From the NCBI GenBank assembly GCA_949987705.1, contig OX465286.1, positions 8,807,959 to 8,871,958 on the forward strand: DNA of 64,000 bases, in the 5' to 3' direction. Position numbers and translations under genes: made by a program. Positions 10,076-23,265 of the stretch are shown here, in pieces. Position 1 is the stretch's first letter, and each line of letters opens with the position of its first letter. This stretch comes from Thereva unica (taxonomy: Eukaryota; Arthropoda; Insecta; Diptera; Therevidae). The notes under the pieces are model-generated. The model searched no databases, was not told where the DNA came from, and saw nothing but the letters and a program-made list of their open reading frames with translations.

Positions 10076-12050
10076 CGGGAGTTATCCCCTCTTTTGTGAT
10101 TTCCCCAAGGGGGGCTGCAGAATGCCCATTATCTCGGGAAATACTGGTCAGCCCGGGGTAGGATTGAATTCACAGCCTCCCTGAGAGGTCCCTAACAATT
10201 TCCCATCCAAAAAAGGGCCACTCCAGAATTTTCCCAAAACCGGAAAATTTTCAAAGGGATATTGGGATATTTTTGGTCGATTTCACGAAAGTGCTGGGAT
10301 CTTAATGAATGGGGTACCGTTGGAAAGGGCTCGCTCCCCCGAGTTCAGCGCACTTGATTTGGTCCAGAAATTCCGAGGGGTTCGCGAGATATCCCCTCTT
10401 TTGTGATTTCCCCAAGGGGGGCTGCAGAATGCCTATTATCTCGGGAAATACTGGTCAGCCCGGGGTGGGATTGAATTCACAGCCTCCCTGGGAGGTCCCT
10501 AACAATTTCCCATCCAAAAAAGGGCCACTCCAGAATTTTCCCAAAACCGGAAAATTTTCAAAGGGGTACCCCTTGGGATATTTTTGGTCGATTTCACGAA
10601 AGTGCTGGGATCTTAATGAATGGGGTACCGTTGGAAAGGGCTCGCTCCCCCGAGTTCAGCGCACTTGATTTGGTCCAGAAATTCCGAGGGGTTCGCGAGA
10701 TATCCCCTCTTTTGTGATTTCCTCAAAGGGGTACCCCTTGGGATATTTTTGGTCGATTTCACGAAAGTGCTGGGATCTTAATGAATGGGGTACCGTTGGA
10801 AAGGGCTCGCTCCCCCGAGTTCAGCGCACTTGATTTGGTCCAGAAATTCCAAGGGGTTCGCGAGATATCCCCTCTTTTGTGATTTCCCCAAGGGGGGCTG
10901 CAGAATGCCTATTATCTCGGGAAATACTGGTCAGCCCGGGGTGGGATTGAATTCACAGCCTCCCTGGGAGGTCCCTAACAATTTCCCATCCAAAAAAGGG
11001 CCACTCCAGAATTTTCCCAAAACCGGAAAATTTTCAAAGGGATATTGGGATATTTTTGGTCGATTTCACGAAAGTGCTGGGATCTTAATGAATGGGGTAC
11101 CGTTGGAAAGGGCTCGCTCCCCCGAGTTCAGCGCACTTGATTTGGTCCAGAAATTCCAAGGGGTTCGCGAGATATCCCCTCTTTTGTGATTTCCCCAAGG
11201 GGGGCTGCAGAATGCCTATTATCTCGGGAAATACTGGTCAGCCCGGGGTGGGATTGAATTCACAGCCTCCCTGGGAGGTCCCTAACAATTTCCCATCCAA
11301 AAAAGGGCCACTCCAGAATTTTCCCAAAACCGGAAAATTTTCAAAGGGGTACCCCTTGGGATATTTTTGGTCGATTTCACGAAAGTGCTGGGATCTTAAT
11401 GAATGGGGTACCGTTGGAAAGGGCTCGCTCCCCCGAGTTCAGCGCACTTGATTTGGTCCAGAAATTCCAAGGGGTTCGCGAGATATCCCCTCTTTTGTGA
11501 TTTCCCCAAGGGGGGCTGCAGAATGCCCATTATCTCGGGAAATACTGGTCAGCCCGGGGTGGGATTGAATTCACAGCCTCCCTGGGAGGTCCCTAACAAT
11601 TTCCCATCCAAAAAAGGGCCACTCCAGAATTTGCCCAAAACCGGAAAATTTTCAAAGGGGTACCCCTTGGGATATTTTTGGTCGATTTCACGAAAGTGCT
11701 GGGATCTTAATGAATGGGGTACCGTTGGAAAGGGCTCGCTCCCCCGAGTTCAGCGCACTTGATTTGGTCCAGAAATTCCAAGGGGTTCGCGAGATATCCC
11801 CTCTTTTGTGATTTCCCCAAGGGGGGCTGCAGAATGCCTATTATCTCGGGAAATACTGGTCAGCCCGGGGTGGGATTGAATTCACAGCCTCCCTGGGAGG
11901 TCCCTAACAATTTCCCATCCAAAAAAGGGCCACTCCAGAATTTTCCCAAAACCGGAAAATTTTCAAAGGGGTACCCCTTGGGATATTTTTGGTCGATTTC
12001 ACGAAAGTGCTGGGATCTTAATGAATGGGGTATCGTTGGAAAGGGCTCGC
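10076..12050. repeat. Duplicated block, copy 2 (offset 3571)
   Basis: This repeats the marker order of 6505-8480. One difference seen inside is CTCCCCCGAG at about 10335, against CTCTCCCGAG at about 6764. The close match implies a fairly recent duplication or transfer. Confidence 0.87.
10620..10784. repeat. Short monomer, 165 bp, second copy of the 7049 unit
   Basis: The join GATTTCCTCAAAGG is the same as at 7049 and lies exactly 3571 bp away. It was therefore carried by the block duplication rather than arising independently. Confidence 0.9.
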
Positions 12051-13890
12051 TCCCCCGAGTTCAGCGCACTTGATTTGGTCCAGAAATTCCAAGGGGTTCG
12101 GGAGATATCCCCTCTTTTGTGATTTCCCCAAGGGGGGCTGCAGAATGCCCACTATCTCGGGAAATAATGGTCAGCCCGGGGTGGGGTTGAATTCACAGCC
12201 TCCCTGGGAGGTCCCTAACAATTTCCCATCCAAAAAAGGGCCACTCCAGAATTTGCCCAAAACCGGAAAATTTTCAAAGGGGTACCCCTTGGGATATTTT
12301 TGGTCGATTTCACGAAAGTGCTGGGATCTTAATGAATGGGGTATCGTTGGAAAGGGCTCGCTCCCCCGAGTTCAGCGCACTTGATTTGGTCCAGAAATTC
12401 CAAGGGGTTCGGGAGATATCCCCTCTTTTGTGATTTCCCCAAGGGGGGCTGCAGAATGCCCATTATCTCGGGAAATACTGGTCAGCCCGGGGTGGGATTG
12501 AATTCACAGCCTCCCTGGGAGGTCCCTAACAATTTCCCATCCAAAAAAGGGCCACTCCAGAATTTTCCCAAAACCGGAAAATTTTCAAAGGGGTACCCCT
12601 TGGGATATTTTTGGTCGATTTCACGAAAGTGCTGGGATCTTAATGAATGGGGTAGCGTTGGAAAGGGCTCGCTCCCCCGAGTTCAGCGCACTTGATTTGG
12701 TCCAGAAATTCCAAGGGGTTCGGGAGATATCCCCTCTTTTGTGATTTCCCCAAGGGGGGCTGCAGAATGCCCATTATCTCGGGAAATACTGGTCAGCCCG
12801 GGGTGGGATTGAATTCACAGCCTCCCTGGGAGGTCCCTAACAATTTCCCATCCAAAAAAGGGCCACTCCAGAATTTGCCCAAAACCGGAAAATTTTCAAA
12901 GGGGTACCCCTTGGGATATTTTTGGTCGATTTCACGAAAGTGCTGGGATCTTAATGAATGGGGTACCGTTGGAAAGGGCTCGCTCCCCCGAGTTCAGCGC
13001 ACTTGATTTGGTCCAGAAATTCCAAGGGGTTCGCGAGATATCCCCTCTTTTGTGATTTCCCCAAGGGGGGCTGCAGAATGCCCATTATCTCGGGAAATAC
13101 TGGTCAGCCCGGGGTGGGATTGAATTCACAGCCTCCCTGGGAGGTCCCTAACAATTTCCCATCCAAAAAAGGGCCACTCCAGAATTTTCCCAAAACCGGA
13201 AAATTTTCAAAGGGGTACCCCTTGGGATATTTTTGGTCGATTTCACGAAAGTGCTGGGATCTTAATGAATGGGGTAGCGTTGGAAAGGGCTCGCTCCCCC
13301 GAGTTCAGCGCACTTGATTTGGTCCAGAAATTCCAAGGGGTTCGGGAGTTATCCCCTCTTTTGTGATTTCCCCAAGGGGGGCTGCAGAATGCCCATTATC
13401 TCGGGAAATACTGGTCAGCCCGGGGTGGGATTGAATTCACAGCCTCCCTGGGAGGTCCCTAACAATTTCCCATCCAAAAAAGGGCCACTCCAGAATTTGC
13501 CCAAAACCGGAAAATTTTCAAAGGGGTACCCCTTGGGATATTTTTGGTCGATTTCACGAAAGTGCTGGGATCTTAATGAATGGGGTAGCGTTGGAAAGGG
13601 CTCGCTCCCCCGAGTTCAGCGCACTTGATTTGGTCCAGAAATTCCAAGGGGTTCGGGAGATATCCCCTCTTTTGTGATTTCCCCAAGGGGGGCTGCAGAA
13701 TGCCCATTATCTCGGGAAATACTGGTCAGCCCGGGGTGGGATTGAATTCACAGCCTCCCTGGGAGGTCCCTAACAATTTCCCATCCAAAAAAGGGCCACT
13801 CCAGAATTTTCCCAAAACCGGAAAATTTTCAAAGGGGTACCCCTTGGGATATTTTTGGTCGATTTCACGAAAGTGCTGGGATCTTAATGA

Positions 13891-14488
13891 ATGGGGTACC
13901 GTTGGAAAGGGCTCGCTCCCCCGAGTTCAGCGCACTTGATTTGGTCCAGAAATTCCAAGGGGTTCGGGAGATATCCCCTCTTTTGTGATTTCCCCAAGGG
14001 GGGCTGCAGAATGCCCATTATCTCGGGAAATACTGGTCAGCCCGGGGTGGGATTGAATTCACAGCCTCCCTGGGAGGTCCCTAACAATTTCCCATCCAAA
14101 AAAGGGCCACTCCAGAATTTGCCCAAAACCGGAAAATTTTCAAAGGGATATTTTTGGTCGATTTCACGAAAGTGCTGGGATCTTAATGAATGGGGTACCG
14201 TTGGAAAGGGCTCGCTCCCCCGAGTTCAGCGCACTTGATTTGGTCCAGAAATTCCAAGGGGTTCGCGAGATATCCCCTCTTTTGTGATTTCCCCAAGGGG
14301 GGCTGCAGAATGCCCATTATCTCGGGAAATACTGGTCAGCCCGGGGTGGGATTGAATTCACAGCCTCCCTGGGAGGTCCCTAACAATTTCCCATCCAAAA
14401 AAGGGCCACTCCAGAATTTGCCCAAAACCGGAAAATTTTCAAAGGGATATTTTTGGTCGATTTCACGAAAGTGCTGGGATCTTAATGA
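13891..14488. repeat. Two monomers of 299 bp with 12-bp palindrome deletion
   Basis: Both units read CAAAGGGATATTTTTGG. The 12 bases between two GGG triplets (positions about 258-269) are gone, removing the right half of the palindrome. The flanking GGG repeats suggest slippage. Confidence 0.9.
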
Positions 14489-15728
14489 ATGGGGTACCGT
14501 TGGAAAGGGCTCGCTCCCCCGAGTTCAGCGCACTTGATTTGGTCCAGAAATTCCAAGGGGTTCGCGAGATATCCCCTCTTTTGTGATTTCCCCAAGGGGG
14601 GCTGCAGAATGCCCATTATCTCGGGAAATACTGGTCAGCCCGGGGTGGGATTGAATTCACAGCCTCCCTGGGAGGTCCCTAACAATTTCCCATCCAAAAA
14701 AGGGCCACTCCAGAATTTTCCCAAAACCGGAAAATTTTCAAAGGGGTACCCCTTGGGATATTTTTGGTCGATTTCACGAAAGTGCTGGGATCTTAATGAA
14801 TGGGGTAGCGTTGGAAAGGGCTCGCTCCCCCGAGTTCAGCGCACTTGATTTGGTCCAGAAATTCCAAGGGGTTCGGGAGATATCCCCTCTTTTGTGATTT
14901 CCCCAAGGGGGGCTGCAGAATGCCCATTATCTCGGGAAATACTGGTCAGCCCGGGGTGGGATTGAATTCACAGCCTCCCTGGGAGGTCCCTAACAATTTC
15001 CCATCCAAAAAAGGGCCACTCCAGAGTTTGCCCAAAACCGGAAAATTTTCAAAGGGGTACCCCTTGGGATATTATTGGTCGATTTCACGAAAGTGCTGGG
15101 ATCTTAATGAATGGGGTACCGTTGGAAAGGGCTCGCTCCCCCGAGTTCAGCGCACTTAATTTGGTCCAGAAATTCCAAGTGGTTCGGGAGATATCCCCTC
15201 TTTTGTGATTTCCCCAAGGGGGGCTGCAGAATGCCCATTATCTCGGGAAATACTGGTCAGCCCGGGGTGGGATTGAATTCACAGCCTCCCTGGGAGGTCC
15301 CTAACAATTTCCCATCCAAAAAAGGGCCACTCCAGAGTTTGCCCAAAACCGGAAAATTTTCAAAGGGGTCTTGGGATATTTTTGGTCGATTTCACGAAAG
15401 TGCTGGGATCTTAATGAATGGGGTAGCGTTGGAAAGGGATCGCTCCCCCGACTTCAGCGCACTTGATTTGGTCCAGAAATTCCAAGGGGTTCGGGAGATA
15501 TCCCCTCTTTTGTGATTTCCCCAAGGGGGGCTGCAGAATGCCCATTATCTCGGGAAATACTGGTCACCCCGGGGTGGGATTGAATTCACAGCCTCCCTGG
15601 GAGGTCCCTAACAATTTCCCATCCAAAAAAGGGCCACTCCAGAGTTTGCCCAAAACCGGAAAATTTTCAAAGGGGTACCCCTTGGGATATTTTTGGTCGA
15701 TTTCACGAAAGTGCTGGGATCTTAATGA

Positions 15729-16027
15729 ATGGGGTAGCGTTGGAAAGGGATCGCTCCCCCGACTTCAGCGCACTTGATTTGGTCCAGAAATTCCAAGTGG
15801 TTCGGGAGATATCCCCTCTTTTGTGATTTCCCCAAGGGGGGCTGCAGAATGCCCATTATCTCGGGAAATACTGGTCAGCCCGGGGTGGGATTGAATTCAC
15901 AGCCTCCCTGGGAGGTCCCTAACAATTTCCCATCCAAAAAAGGGCCACTCCAGAATTTGCCCAAAACCGGAAAATTTTCAAAGGGATATTTTTGGTCGAT
16001 TTCACGAAAGTGCTGGGATCTTAATGA
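15729..16027. repeat. Monomer of 299 bp with 12-bp palindrome deletion
   Basis: It has the same CAAAGGGATATTTTTGG join as the units at 13891 and 14190, but on the A22/C35/T70 background. Either the deletion recurred or a short tract was transferred between monomers. Confidence 0.88.
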
Positions 16028-16104
16028 ATGGGGTACCGTTGGAAAGGGCTCGCTCCCCCGAGTTCAGCGCACTTGATTTGGTCCAGAAATTCCAAGGGGT
16101 TCGC

Positions 16105-18880
16105 GAGATATCCCCTCTTTTGTGATTTCCCCAAGGGGGGCTGCAGAATGCCCATTATCTCGGGAAATACTGGTCAGCCCGGGGTGGGATTGAATTCACA
16201 GCCTCCCTGGGAGGTCCCTAACAATTTCCCATCCAAAAAAGGGCCACTCCAGAATTTGCCCAAAACCGGAAAATTTTCAAAGGGGTACCCCTTGGGATAT
16301 TTTTGGTCGATTTCACGAAAGTGCTGGGATCTTAATGAATGGGGTACCGTTGGAAAGGGCTCGCTCCCCCGAGTTCAGCGCACTTGATTTGGTCCAGAAA
16401 TTCCAAGGGGTTCGCGAGATATCCCCTCTTTTGTGATTTCCCCAAGGGGGGCTGCAGAATGCCCATTATCTCGGGAAATACTGGTCAGCCCGGGGTGGGA
16501 TTGAATTCACAGCCTCCCTGCGAGGTCCCTAACAATTTCCCATCCAAAAAAGAGCCACTCCAGAATTTTCCCAAAACCGGAAAATTTTCAAAGGGGTACC
16601 CCTTGGGATATTTTTGGTCGATTTCACGAAAGTGCTGGGATCTTAATGAATGGGGTAGCGTTGGAAAGGGATCGCTCCCCCGACTTCAGCGCACTTGATT
16701 TGGTCCAGAAATTCCAAGTGGTTCGGGAGATATCCCCTCTTTTGTGATTTCCCCAAGGGGGGCTGCAGAATGCCCATTATCTCGGGAAATACTGGTCAGC
16801 CCGGGGTGGGATTGAATTCACAGCCTCCCTGGGAGGTCCCTAACAATTTCCCATCCAAAAAAGAGCCACTCCAGAATTTTCCCAAAACCGGAAAATTTTC
16901 AAAGGGGTACCCCTTGGGATATTTTTGGTCGATTTCACGAAAGTGCTGGGATCTTAATGAATGGGGTAGCGTTGGAAAGGGATCGCTCCCCCGACTTCAG
17001 CGCACTTGATTTGGTCCAGAAATTCCAAGTGGTTCGGGAGATATCCCCTCTTTTGTGATTTCCCCAAGGGGGGCTGCAGAATGCCCATTATCTCGGGAAA
17101 TACTGGTCAGCCCGGGGTGGGATTGAATTCACAGCCTCCCTGGGAGGTCCCTAACAATTTCCCATCCAAAAAAGGGCCACTCCAGAATTTGCCCAAAACC
17201 GGAAAATTTTCAAAGGGATATTTTTGGTCGATTTCACGAAAGTGCTGGGATCTTAATGAATGGGGTAGCGTTGGAAAGGGATCGCTCCCCCGACTTCAGC
17301 GCACTTGATTTGGTCCAGAAATTCCAAGTGGTTCGGGAGATATCCCCTCTTTTGTGATTTCCCCAAGGGGGGCTGCAGAATGCCCATTATCTCGGGAAAT
17401 ACTGGTCAGCCCGGGGTGGGATTGAATTCACAGCCTCCCTGGGAGGTCCCTAACAATTTCCCATCCAAAAAAGGGCCACTCCAGAATTTGCCCAAAACCG
17501 GAAAATTTTCAAAGGGATATTTTTGGTCGATTTCACGAAAGTGCTGGGATCTTAATGAATGGGGTACCGTTGGAAAGGGCTCGCTCCCCCGAGTTCAGCG
17601 CACTTGATTTGGTCCAGAAATTCCAAGGGGTTCGCGAGATATCCCCTCTTTTGTGATTTCCCCAAGGGGGGCTGCAGAATGCCCATTATCTCGGGAAATA
17701 CTGGTCAGCCCGGGGTGGGATTGAATTCACAGCCTCCCTGGGAGGTCCCTAACAATTTCCCATCCAAAAAAGGGCCACTCCAGAATTTGCCCAAAACCGG
17801 AAAATTTTCAAAGGGGTACCCCTTGGGATATTTTTGGTCGATTTCACGAAAGTGCTGGGATCTTAATGAATGGGGTACCGTTGGAAAGGGCTCGCTCCCC
17901 CGAGTTCAGCGCACTTGATTTGGTCCAGAAATTCCAAGGGGTTCGCGAGATATCCCCTCTTTTGTGATTTCCCCAAGGGGGGCTGCAGAATGCCCATTAT
18001 CTCGGGAAATACTGGTCAGCCCGGGGTGGGATTGAATTCACAGCCTCCCTGGGAGGTCCCTAACAATTTCCCATCCAAAAAAGGGCCACTCCAGAGTTTG
18101 CCCAAAACCGGAAAATTTTCAAAGGGGTACCCCTTGGGATATTTTTGGTCGATTTCACGAAAGTGCTGGGATCTTAATGAATGGGGTAGCGTTGGAAAGG
18201 GATCGCTCCCCCGACTTCAGCGCACTTGATTTGGTCCAGAAATTCCAAGTGGTTCGGGAGATATCCCCTCTTTTGTGATTTCCCCAAGGGGGGCTGCAGA
18301 ATGCCCATTATCTCGGGAAATACTGGTCAGCCCGGGGTGGGATTGAATTCACAGCCTCCCTGGGAGGTCCCTAACAATTTCCCATCCAAAAAAGGGCCAC
18401 TCCAGAATTTTCCCAAAACCGGAAAATTTTCAAAGGGGTACCCCTTGGGATATTTTTGGTCGATTTCACGAAAGTGCTGGGATCTTAATGAATGGAGTAG
18501 CGTTGGAAAGGGCTCGCTCCCCCGAGTTCAGCGCACTTGATTTGGTCCAGAAATTCCAAGGGGTTCGGGAGATATCCCCTCTTTTGTGATTTCCCCAAGG
18601 GGGGCTGCAGAATGCCCATTATCTCGGGAAATACTGGTCAGCCCGGGGTGGGATTGAATTCACAGCCTCCCTGGGAGGTCCCTAACAATTTCCCATCCAA
18701 AAAAGGGCCACTTCAGAATTTGCCCAAAACCGGAAAATTTTCAAAGGGGTACCCCTTGGGATATTTTTGGTCGATTTCACGAAAGTGCTGGGATCTTAAT
18801 GAATGGGGTAGCGTTGGAAAGGGCTCGCTCCCCCGAGTTCAGCGCACTTGATTTGGTCCAGAAATTCCAAGGGGTTCGGG
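16105..18880. repeat. Nine-monomer block, copy 1 (offset 2775)
   Basis: The ordered markers are CTGCGAGG plus AAAGAGCC (about 16518-16556), an A22/C35/T70 series, two 12-bp-deleted units (16961 and 17260), GAGTTTGCC (about 18093), ATGGAGTAGCG (about 18491) and CCACTTCAG (about 18709). Each recurs 2775 bp downstream. Nine 311-bp units less two 12-bp deletions gives 2775. Confidence 0.93.
16961..17558. repeat. Two adjacent 299-bp monomers
   Basis: Both carry the 12-bp deletion at the palindrome on the A22/C35/T70 background. They lie inside copy 1 of the nine-monomer block. Confidence 0.9.
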
Positions 18881-21800
18881 AGATATCCCCTCTTTTGTGA
18901 TTTCCCCAAGGGGGGCTGCAGAATGCCCATTATCTCGGGAAATACTGGTCAGCCCGGGGTGGGATTGAATTCACAGCCTCCCTGGGAGGTCCCTAACAAT
19001 TTCCCATCCAAAAAAGGGCCACTCCAGAATTTGCCCAAAACCGGAAAATTTTCAAAGGGGTACCCCTTGGGATATTTTTGGTCGATTTCACGAAAGTGCT
19101 GGGATCTTAATGAATGGGGTACCGTTGGAAAGGGCTCGCTCCCCCGAGTTCAGCGCACTTGATTTGGTCCAGAAATTCCAAGGGGTTCGCGAGATATCCC
19201 CTCTTTTGTGATTTCCCCAAGGGGGGCTGCAGAATGCCCATTATCTCGGGAAATACTGGTCAGCCCGGGGTGGGATTGAATTCACAGCCTCCCTGCGAGG
19301 TCCCTAACAATTTCCCATCCAAAAAAGAGCCACTCCAGAATTTTCCCAAAACCGGAAAATTTTCAAAGGGGTACCCCTTGGGATATTTTTGGTCGATTTC
19401 ACGAAAGTGCTGGGATCTTAATGAATGGGGTAGCGTTGGAAAGGGATCGCTCCCCCGACTTCAGCGCACTTGATTTGGTCCAGAAATTCCAAGTGGTTCG
19501 GGAGATATCCCCTCTTTTGTGATTTCCCCAAGGGGGGCTGCAGAATGCCCATTATCTCGGGAAATACTGGTCAGCCCGGGGTGGGATTGAATTCACAGCC
19601 TCCCTGGGAGGTCCCTAACAATTTCCCATCCAAAAAAGAGCCACTCCAGAATTTTCCCAAAACCGGAAAATTTTCAAAGGGGTACCCCTTGGGATATTTT
19701 TGGTCGATTTCACGAAAGTGCTGGGATCTTAATGAATGGGGTAGCGTTGGAAAGGGATCGCTCCCCCGACTTCAGCGCACTTGATTTGGTCCAGAAATTC
19801 CAAGTGGTTCGGGAGATATCCCCTCTTTTGTGATTTCCCCAAGGGGGGCTGCAGAATGCCCATTATCTCGGGAAATACTGGTCAGCCCGGGGTGGGATTG
19901 AATTCACAGCCTCCCTGGGAGGTCCCTAACAATTTCCCATCCAAAAAAGGGCCACTCCAGAATTTGCCCAAAACCGGAAAATTTTCAAAGGGATATTTTT
20001 GGTCGATTTCACGAAAGTGCTGGGATCTTAATGAATGGGGTAGCGTTGGAAAGGGATCGCTCCCCCGACTTCAGCGCACTTGATTTGGTCCAGAAATTCC
20101 AAGTGGTTCGGGAGATATCCCCTCTTTTGTGATTTCCCCAAGGGGGGCTGCAGAATGCCCATTATCTCGGGAAATACTGGTCAGCCCGGGGTGGGATTGA
20201 ATTCACAGCCTCCCTGGGAGGTCCCTAACAATTTCCCATCCAAAAAAGGGCCACTCCAGAATTTGCCCAAAACCGGAAAATTTTCAAAGGGATATTTTTG
20301 GTCGATTTCACGAAAGTGCTGGGATCTTAATGAATGGGGTACCGTTGGAAAGGGCTCGCTCCCCCGAGTTCAGCGCACTTGATTTGGTCCAGAAATTCCA
20401 AGGGGTTCGCGAGATATCCCCTCTTTTGTGATTTCCCCAAGGGGGGCTGCAGAATGCCCATTATCTCGGGAAATACTGGTCAGCCCGGGGTGGGATTGAA
20501 TTCACAGCCTCCCTGGGAGGTCCCTAACAATTTCCCATCCAAAAAAGGGCCACTCCAGAATTTGCCCAAAACCGGAAAATTTTCAAAGGGGTACCCCTTG
20601 GGATATTTTTGGTCGATTTCACGAAAGTGCTGGGATCTTAATGAATGGGGTACCGTTGGAAAGGGCTCGCTCCCCCGAGTTCAGCGCACTTGATTTGGTC
20701 CAGAAATTCCAAGGGGTTCGCGAGATATCCCCTCTTTTGTGATTTCCCCAAGGGGGGCTGCAGAATGCCCATTATCTCGGGAAATACTGGTCAGCCCGGG
20801 GTGGGATTGAATTCACAGCCTCCCTGGGAGGTCCCTAACAATTTCCCATCCAAAAAAGGGCCACTCCAGAGTTTGCCCAAAACCGGAAAATTTTCAAAGG
20901 GGTACCCCTTGGGATATTTTTGGTCGATTTCACGAAAGTGCTGGGATCTTAATGAATGGGGTAGCGTTGGAAAGGGATCGCTCCCCCGACTTCAGCGCAC
21001 TTGATTTGGTCCAGAAATTCCAAGTGGTTCGGGAGATATCCCCTCTTTTGTGATTTCCCCAAGGGGGGCTGCAGAATGCCCATTATCTCGGGAAATACTG
21101 GTCAGCCCGGGGTGGGATTGAATTCACAGCCTCCCTGGGAGGTCCCTAACAATTTCCCATCCAAAAAAGGGCCACTCCAGAATTTTCCCAAAACCGGAAA
21201 ATTTTCAAAGGGGTACCCCTTGGGATATTTTTGGTCGATTTCACGAAAGTGCTGGGATCTTAATGAATGGAGTAGCGTTGGAAAGGGCTCGCTCCCCCGA
21301 GTTCAGCGCACTTGATTTGGTCCAGAAATTCCAAGGGGTTCGGGAGATATCCCCTCTTTTGTGATTTCCCCAAGGGGGGCTGCAGAATGCCCATTATCTC
21401 GGGAAATACTGGTCAGCCCGGGGTGGGATTGAATTCACAGCCTCCCTGGGAGGTCCCTAACAATTTCCCATCCAAAAAAGGGCCACTTCAGAATTTGCCC
21501 AAAACCGGAAAATTTTCAAAGGGGTACCCCTTGGGATATTTTTGGTCGATTTCACGAAAGTGCTGGGATCTTAATGAATGGGGTAGCGTTGGAAAGGGCT
21601 CGCTCCCCCGAGTTCAGCGCACTTGATTTGGTCCAGAAATTCCAAGGGGTTCGGGAGATATCCCCTCTTTTGTGATTTCCCCAAGGGGGGCTGCAGAATG
21701 CCCATTATCTCGGGAAATACTGGTCAGCCCGGGGTGGGATTGAATTCACAGCCTCCCTGGGAGGTCCCTAACAATTTCCCATCCAAAAAAGGGCCACTCC
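18880..21800. repeat. Nine-monomer block, copy 2 (offset 2775)
   Basis: This repeats every marker of 16105-18880 in order, including CTGCGAGG (about 19293), ATGGAGTAGCG (about 21266) and CCACTTCAG (about 21484). I found no difference between the copies at the sites I compared. The match ends near 21802, where this copy reads GAGTTTG and copy 1 reads GAATTTG. Confidence 0.93.
19736..20333. repeat. Two adjacent 299-bp monomers, duplicate of 16961-17558
   Basis: The same pair of 12-bp-deleted units is displaced by 2775 bp, so it was carried by the block duplication. Confidence 0.9.
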
Positions 21801-22510
21801 AGAGTTTGCCCAAAACCGGAAAATTTTCAAAGGGGTACCCCTTGGGATATTTTTGGTCGATTTCACGAAAGTGCTGGGATCTTAATGAATGGGGTAGCGT
21901 TGGAAAGGGATCGCTCCCCCGACTTCAGCGCACTTGATTTGGTCCAGAAATTCCAAGTGGTTCGGGAGATATCCCCTCTTTTGTGATTTCCCCAAGGGGG
22001 GCTGCAGAATGCCCATTATCTCGGGAAATACTGGTCAGCCCGGGGTGGGATTGAATTCACAGCCTCCCTGGGAGGTCCCTAACAATTTCCCATCCAAAAA
22101 AGAGCCACTCCAGAATTTTCCCAAAACCGGAAAATTTTCAAAGGGGTACCCCTTGGGATATTTTTGGTCGATTTCACGAAAGTGCTGGGATCTTAATGAA
22201 TGGGGTAGCGTTGGAAAGGGATCGCTCCCCCGACTTCAGCGCACTTGATTTGGTCCAGAAATTCCAAGTGGTTCGGGAGATATCCCCTCTTTTGTGATTT
22301 CCCCAAGGGGGGCTGCAGAATGCCCATTATCTCGGGAAATACTGGTCAGCCCGGGGTGGGATTGAATTCACAGCCTCCCTGGGAGGTCCCTAACAATTTC
22401 CCATCCAAAAAAGAGCCACTCCAGAATTTTCCCAAAACCGGAAAATTTTCAAAGGGGTACCCCTTGGGATATTTTTGGTCGATTTCACGAAAGTGCTGGG
22501 ATCTTAATGA

Positions 22511-22643
22511 ATGGGGAGGTCCCTAACAATTTCCCATCCAAAAAAGGGCCAATCCAGAATTTTCCCAAAACCGGAAAATTTTCAAAGGGGTACCCCTTGG
22601 GATATTTTTGGTCGATTTCACGAAAGTGCTGGGATCTTAATGA
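22511..22643. repeat. Short monomer, 133 bp (about 178-bp deletion)
   Basis: ATGGGG from the monomer start is joined directly to AGGTCCCTAAC from positions 186 onward. TGGG is shared at the two break sites, again a microhomology join. CCAATCCAG instead of CCACTCCAG follows at about 22549. Confidence 0.9.
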
Positions 22644-23265
22644 ATGGGGTACCGTTGGAAAGGGCTCGCTCCCCCGAGTTCAGCGCACTTGTTTTGGTCC
22701 AGAAATTCCAAGGGGTTCGCGAGATATCCCCTCTTTTGTGATTTCCCCAAGGGGGGCTGCAGAATGCCCATTATCTCGGGAAATACTGGTCAGCCCGGGG
22801 TAGGATTGAATTCACAGCCTCCCTGAGAGGTCCCTAACAATTTCCCATCCAAAAAAGGGCCACTCCAGAATTTTCCCAAAACCGGAAAATTTTCAAAGGG
22901 GTACCCCTTGGGATATTTTTGGTCGATTTCACGAAAGTGCTGGGATCTTAATGAATGGGGTACCGTTGGAAAGGGCTCGCTCCCCCGAGTTCAGCGCACT
23001 TGATTTGGTCCGGAAATTCCAAGGGGTTCGGGAGTTATCCCCTCTTTTGTGATTTCCCCAAGGGGGGCTGCAGAATGCCCATTATCTCGGGAAATACTGG
23101 TCAGCCCGGGGTAGGATTGAATTCACAGCCTCCCTGAGAGGTCCCTAACAATTTCCCATCCAAAAAAGGGCCACTCCAGAATTTTCCCAAAACCGGAAAA
23201 TTTTCAAAGGGGTACCCCTTGGGATATTTTTGGTCGATTTCACGAAAGTGCTGGGATCTTAATGA

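Larger units (their letters stand above)
6124..12335. repeat. Satellite domain B: mixed variants with duplicated block
   Basis: Two kinds of monomer alternate in blocks: C9/C77 units, some with G67 (ATTCCGAGG), and T9/G77/C126 units (8454-10001 and 12025-12335). Five units are 307 bp long because the palindrome region reads AAAGGGATATTGGGAT (units starting 6124, 6431, 7214, 10002 and 10785). There is no gene in this stretch. Confidence 0.82.
12336..22510. repeat. Satellite domain C: G9 / G77 / C126 family and recombinants
   Basis: Many units read GTAGCGTT at positions 7-14, a variant almost confined to this domain and to 26855-28408. A linked set A22 + C35 + T70 (GGGATCGC, CCGACTTC, CCAAGTGG) appears in units from about 15.4 kb to 22.3 kb. 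Units with C9/C77 are interspersed. There is no gene in this stretch. Confidence 0.83.
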
